From Chlamydiales bacterium (GTDB lineage: Bacteria; Chlamydiota; Chlamydiia; Chlamydiales; FEN-1388), in contig JAJFUY010000056.1 in the NCBI GenBank assembly GCA_021372185.1, positions 1 to 8,814 of the forward strand: 8,814 nt of DNA, written 5' to 3'. Under the pieces are notes generated by a model. The model was not told where the DNA came from, did not search any database, and worked only from the letters and a program-made list of their open reading frames with translations. The position numbers were made by a program, and so were the translations under genes. Shown one piece after another: positions 6,299 to 8,814 of the stretch. Within the stretch, counting starts at the first letter, position 1; each line of letters opens with the position of its first letter.

Positions 6299-6409
6299 AT
6301 GGTAGAGGGCCGAGCGATGCTTAAAACGTCACTTGAAGTCCACGAAGGTGATGTTGTGGTGTATAATGACAACATTGATTGTGAATTGGGAGCTTATCAA
6401 CATGGCTAA
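6299..6409 (+). CDS. Possible small ORF between SDR and Memo-like gene (36 aa)
   Basis: An ATG at 6299 (second ATG at 6317) opens a frame ending with TAA at 6407-6409. It encodes a short acidic peptide with the stretch LEVHEGDVVVYNDNIDCELG. Its stop overlaps the Memo-like start at 6402 by 8 bp in another frame, so it could be a translationally coupled leader peptide. It could equally be a chance ORF or a remnant of a longer gene. I do not recognise a family. Confidence 0.25.
   Translation: MVEGRAMLKTSLEVHEGDVVVYNDNIDCELGAYQHG
6388..6392 (+). promoter_or_regulatory. Ribosome binding site for the Memo-like gene
   Basis: GGGAG ends 9 nt before the ATG at 6402. It supports that start over the TTG at 6333 or the in-frame ATGs at 6351 and 6366, none of which has a comparable site. 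Confidence 0.45.
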
Positions 6410-7319
6410 CTTGCTTTATCCTTTTTTGAATGGAAGAGTAAAAGGTATTATGGTGAAACACAATGCTTTTGATGAGTACTTTAATGAATCAACAGTCTTG
6501 GGTGAATCAGGACTTCATTCAATTCTCGACCAAGGAAAGCCTTTTGCCAAAAACCTCGCCAAAACACTCGTTTCAGGTGGATCTGCAGTTTTTCCACACA
6601 CCTATATGCTAGAGTGCGGCTATCAAATTGCAGCTGTGGTACATGCTTGTTTAGACTCCGGAGCAGATCAGGTAGTGGCTCTGGGAGTATTGCACCCAAT
6701 GAACGAAACTATGTTAGAGGCTCGCACAAAAGAGCTAAACGGCAAAGACATTTCTGACGAGCCAAGTTGGGGTGTTTTAGGCCCTGAAGTACAACGTGAT
6801 GACTCGTGGAAGCGAGAATTTTCTCTTACCCACTTTAAAACTCTATGGCAGACCGAAATAAAGCGAAGAGGCATCAAAGCGCCAAAGCTCTTAGAATTCT
6901 ACCCCAGCCTAACCAATCGCCGACCAGAGACTTTACCCGGTATTAAGGAGCTTGAAAAGATCGTAAAAGACTCCATAGTAGTAGCTACTGACGATATGTG
7001 CCATCATGGCATTGCCTATGGGGTGTCGCAAGATGATGCAATAGAAATAGGCGATCAGGCCTACGACTTTGCCAAAAAGGTAATCGATATAGGTTTTACC
7101 TATTTACAAAGGGGCGACTTTGCTCGCTATTTTGACCATTGGATGAATCCTCAGGCCATTGGCGATCCCACTGATTGCGCCATTGTCCTCCGCTACCTCC
7201 TTGGCAATGCTTCCTATAATGTTCTCGATTTAAAACTCGTTGACCTCTCTCGGCTATTCGAAGAAAACCCCACCCCAAGCTGGGTAGCCGCAGCACTTGT
7301 TGAAATAACAAGAGACTAA
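6402..7319 (+). CDS. Memo-like / class III extradiol dioxygenase-fold protein (divergent)
   Basis: This protein has 305 residues from the chosen ATG at 6402, which has a GGGAG site upstream. Three blocks resemble the Memo family (Memo1, AmmeMemoRadiSam system protein B), which shares the class III extradiol dioxygenase fold: VFPHTYMLECGYQIAAVVHA (63-82, like the family's SPHAGY block), VVALGVLHPM (91-100, like LGPSH), and IVVATDDMCHHGIAYG (192-207, like VVSSDFCHWG). Candidate metal or active-site residues are His66, His98, Asp197/198 and His201/202. The EHS-type block between blocks two and three is not obvious; EFSLTHF (139-145) sits near its place. The C-terminal 80 residues show no family I recognise. 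Bacterial Memo proteins are mostly uncharacterised, so a specific reaction should not be claimed. It follows the SDR gene by 116 bp on the same strand. The match rests on motif reading and needs a structure-based search. Confidence 0.55.
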   Translation: MANLLYPFLNGRVKGIMVKHNAFDEYFNESTVLGESGLHSILDQGKPFAKNLAKTLVSGGSAVFPHTYMLECGYQIAAVVHACLDSGADQVVALGVLHPMNETMLEARTKELNGKDISDEPSWGVLGPEVQRDDSWKREFSLTHFKTLWQTEIKRRGIKAPKLLEFYPSLTNRRPETLPGIKELEKIVKDSIVVATDDMCHHGIAYGVSQDDAIEIGDQAYDFAKKVIDIGFTYLQRGDFARYFDHWMNPQAIGDPTDCAIVLRYLLGNASYNVLDLKLVDLSRLFEENPTPSWVAAALVEITRD

Positions 7320-7579
7320 GTAGTGGCACGCTTACTCTATTTGATGGTTCATAATCTTGCATCATTTTATCGTTTTAACTGCCATTTTTCGGATTATTGG
7401 CTAGTACTATAATGAATGCTTACCTATAGTAGCATGCGGATAATCGATTGGCCTCGAGGTTCTAAGATTGCCTCAGGAATTGCCTTCGCTTTGTTCTTTG
7501 GTTAAAAGTTGAAAAAATAGAGGTAAGTAAGTGCATTCTGTGTATGCGCTAAGGATTATTGAAGTTCAGTCACAATCTT
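7320..7579. other. Intergenic region between convergent Memo-like and Nudix genes
   Basis: No clear gene or strong terminator is visible although the two flanking genes converge. A TATAAT (7408-7413) has only a poor -35 (TTTTTC, 7385-7390, 17-bp spacing). Behind it a 23-codon frame starts at ATG 7434 and ends in a hydrophobic ASGIAFALFFG stretch. I judge that ORF too weak to call. The segment 7449-7485 contains an imperfect repeat of ATTG(G)CCTC words. Confidence 0.3.
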
Positions 7580-8014
7580 TCATTTCGTTATTAAAGCGAG
7601 ATTTGCCAGAAATTCAGGCGGATATTGAGCTTCGAGCTTCCTCGCAGCTTCTTTTGGATCAAGCCAATCAAAACCAACATGCTCGTCGCTTAAAATAGGG
7701 GTGGCAATTCCTAAAATTTTACAGTAGAAAATGGAGAAAATCAAACCCACATCGCCTTCCTGAGCTGGAATACGAATGTTTGTGAGAAGCATTGTAAAGG
7801 GTCGGATGTCGCTAATTTTTTCAAATCCTGTTTCTTCTTTTACTTCGCGCATCAATGTCTCCATCAAAGATTCCCCTCTTTGAAGACGTCCTCCTGGAAT
7901 ATCCCAGTACATTTTTTTAGAGGGAAGGTGTCTTTCAAGCAAAAGCATCTTGTTTTTCTCATTAAAAATAAGAGCCTTAACTCCTAAATGAAAGCAATCC
8001 TCTTTTCGATCCAT
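7580..8014 (-). CDS. Nudix hydrolase (MutT-like)
   Basis: This 144-residue protein hydrolyses a nucleoside diphosphate linked to another moiety. The Nudix box is complete: G42, E48, R56-E57-V58, E60-E61 and G63-F64 fit GX5EX7REUXEEXGU exactly, within DIPGGRLQRGESL and MREVKEETGF. The flanking strands (VKALIFNEKNKMLLLER, and HVGFDWLDPKEA near the C-terminus) are typical of MutT/ADP-ribose-pyrophosphatase relatives. Specificity cannot be told from the sequence. The ATG at 8014 is preferred. The frame extends to a GTG at 8056, but those 14 residues lie across a perfect -10 hexamer and precede the normal start of the domain. No co-directional neighbour is close, so it is probably transcribed alone. 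It converges on the Memo-like gene. Confidence 0.88.
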   Translation of the reverse strand: MDRKEDCFHLGVKALIFNEKNKMLLLERHLPSKKMYWDIPGGRLQRGESLMETLMREVKEETGFEKISDIRPFTMLLTNIRIPAQEGDVGLIFSIFYCKILGIATPILSDEHVGFDWLDPKEAARKLEAQYPPEFLANLALITK

Positions 8015-8032
8015 GCACTTGCCACTAGTAAA

Positions 8033-8038
8033 ATTATA
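8033..8038 (-). promoter_or_regulatory. -10 box (TATAAT) upstream of the Nudix gene
   Basis: A perfect TATAAT on the minus strand ends 18 bases before the ATG at 8014. No good -35 sits at 16-18 bp, so the promoter is weak or activator-dependent if real. Its place inside the longer GTG-start version argues for the 8014 start. Confidence 0.4.
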
Positions 8039-8088
8039 TGAAAAATAGTAACACACAGAGCTTACATAAGCTAATACAAATTAGGACA

Positions 8089-8206
8089 GCCTTCTTGCAT
8101 AGGAAAATCTCAACCATGGTTAGCGTAAATACTACGTCAGCCCTGCAAAATATCCCAAAGCTACGCGAAACTTAGATTTTGGCAAAAGCTGGTCCTCAAC
8201 AAGCAT
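8089..8206 (-). pseudogene. Possible IS66-type transposase remnant (two in-frame stops)
   Basis: Reading the minus strand from 8206 gives MLVEDQLLPKSKFRVALGYF, then AGLT, stop (8132-8134), YLR, stop (8120-8122), PWLRFSYARRL. The pattern LPKSKF..ALGYF.GL..YL+..PW.R resembles the conserved segment just before the DNN-AER region of IS66-family transposases. Both stops are one C-to-T change from Gln codons, as expected of decay. No intact ends or inverted repeats are seen. The similarity is short and read by eye, so this is a modest-confidence call. Confidence 0.35.
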
Positions 8207-8324
8207 ATACTTTTGGCATAGAAAAAATGGGGAAATTTATAGTTTTTCCTTAAATGCATTAACCCACTTCATAATTACTTTACTCATAACCTCTTCAGTT
8301 GATAGAATCGCTTTACATAAATAA

Positions 8325-8636
8325 ATGGCAATCCTCATGCTGCAGAAAACAGTGCTGAACATCGACGCTTCAGTAGTACGCCACTTGGTGGCCACCCAGT
8401 TTCCGCAATGGAAACATCTCTCTGTCAGACCGGTCGCGACCGGTGGTTGGGACAATAGGACCTTTCATTTGGGTGAAGAGATGCTCGTGCGCATGCCGAG
8501 CGCCAAAGACTATGCGGTGCTGGTAGAAAAGGAACACTTGTGGCTCCCAAAACTGGCGCCCCTCCTGCCTCTTCCGATTCCAGTACCTTTGGCTATCGGA
8601 GAGTCTAATTTGCTTCCTCCAAAACCTACACCTTGA
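8325..8636 (+). pseudogene. Truncated aminoglycoside phosphotransferase (APH)-family kinase gene
   Basis: The 103-codon frame opens with the N-terminal lobe of an APH-family kinase: IDASVVRHLVATQFPQW, then VRPVATGGWDNRTFHLGEEMLVRMPSAKDYA (nucleotide-binding loop and strand), then VEKEHLWLPKLAPLLPLPIPVPLAIGE. Full members are roughly three times as long. Similarity stops abruptly after GE, near 8602, where one expects the hinge region leading to the catalytic HGD and metal-binding DxD motifs. The remaining residues (SNLLPPKPTP) are unrelated and end at a stop. The gene has therefore been cut by a deletion or insertion and cannot phosphorylate anything. Base composition is clearly more GC-rich than in the neighbouring genes, consistent with horizontal origin. 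Frame starts are ATG 8325 or 8337; no good ribosome binding site is seen. Confidence 0.75.
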
Positions 8637-8814
8637 TTCATGATCTTATCAAAGGTCACTTTGTTATCCATAGCAGATGCAAGTTCTGTGTTTATTTGTA
8701 CGTCCGCCGGGACAGCCCTCGTAGATGGCACCTTCGGGACAACCGCCAATACGACCGCCAGTTGGAATGCCGTCGCCAATGTTTATGATGTGGACGTCTC
8801 CGATGCGCCGACGA
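8603..8814. other. Unassigned GC-rich tail after the APH break point
   Basis: From about 8603 the sequence is unrelated to APH, and from about 8690 it becomes clearly GC-rich. Several frames are open. A plus-strand frame from ATG 8640 runs to the edge, starts with a short hydrophobic stretch and continues with a Thr/Ala/Asn/Val-rich, surface-protein-like segment (GTFGTTANTTASWNAVAN). A minus-strand frame entering at the edge ends at a stop near 8664-8666 and is rich in Gly and Cys (IGGCPEGAIYEGCPGG). A second minus frame crosses the APH junction. I cannot decide which, if any, is coding. Confidence 0.3.

Noticed and set aside
6333..6401. TTG-started, 23-residue extension of the Memo-like protein
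   Set aside because: It has a rare start codon, no ribosome binding site, and residues unlike the family; GGGAG before ATG 6402 is better.
6481..7365. Minus-strand frames opposite the Memo-like gene
   Set aside because: They are Arg/Ser/Pro-rich antisense shadows with no motifs, while the plus strand shows conserved blocks.
8510..8779. Minus-strand 89-codon frame at the right end
   Set aside because: It crosses the APH break point, so half of it is antisense to a recognised gene; it starts with TTG and has no domain.
1..8814. CRISPR array or intact insertion sequence
   Set aside because: No regularly spaced repeats with unique spacers, and no complete transposase with terminal inverted repeats, are visible.

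Overview
The window is an accessory (island-like) region of a moderately AT-rich bacterial genome. No gene fixes the taxon. Several features are commonly met in host-associated or amoeba-associated bacteria such as chlamydia-like organisms or Legionellales: an integrase beside a tRNA 3' fragment, duplicated signal-less S41 peptidases, an AbiE toxin-antitoxin pair, and decayed insertion-sequence and resistance-gene pieces. That placement is a tentative inference.

Layout. Bases 1-477 (minus) hold the first 159 residues of a tyrosine recombinase/integrase that runs off the left edge. Upstream of it (478-930) is an attachment-site-like region: two sets of 11-bp-spaced direct repeats, and a tRNA 3' half (anticodon CAT, about 673-717) whose 5' half is missing. 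Bases 931-3759 (minus) carry two tandem S41-family peptidase paralogues, 15 bp apart, probably one operon with a promoter near 3795-3823. Their N-terminal ~80 residues are far more alike than their catalytic parts. A divergent intergenic region (3760-3972) ends in a near-perfect 31-nt palindrome directly before the next gene. Bases 3973-5413 (plus) are an AbiEi-like antitoxin and an AbiEii-like nucleotidyltransferase toxin with overlapping reading frames. Behind them lie a short-chain dehydrogenase (5566-6285) and a divergent Memo/class III extradiol dioxygenase-like protein (6402-7319), with a possible small ORF between them. Bases 7580-8014 (minus) encode a Nudix hydrolase. The right end is debris: a possible IS66-type transposase remnant with two in-frame stops (about 8089-8206), a truncated aminoglycoside-phosphotransferase-family gene (8325-8636), and a GC-rich tail (from about 8690) that I cannot assign.

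How the parts fit. The integrase, orphan tRNA half, toxin-antitoxin pair and decayed elements together suggest an integrated island or tandem islands. AbiEi/AbiEii would act as a self-regulated addiction or phage-defence module, probably controlled through the palindrome. The SDR and Memo-like genes lie on the same strand as abiE and may be metabolic cargo; read-through from abiE is possible but not shown. The S41 pair has no signal peptide and so probably acts in the cytosol, or is exported by a route not visible in the sequence. The best candidates for something undescribed are the abiE-SDR-Memo arrangement and the shared N-terminal module of the two peptidases.
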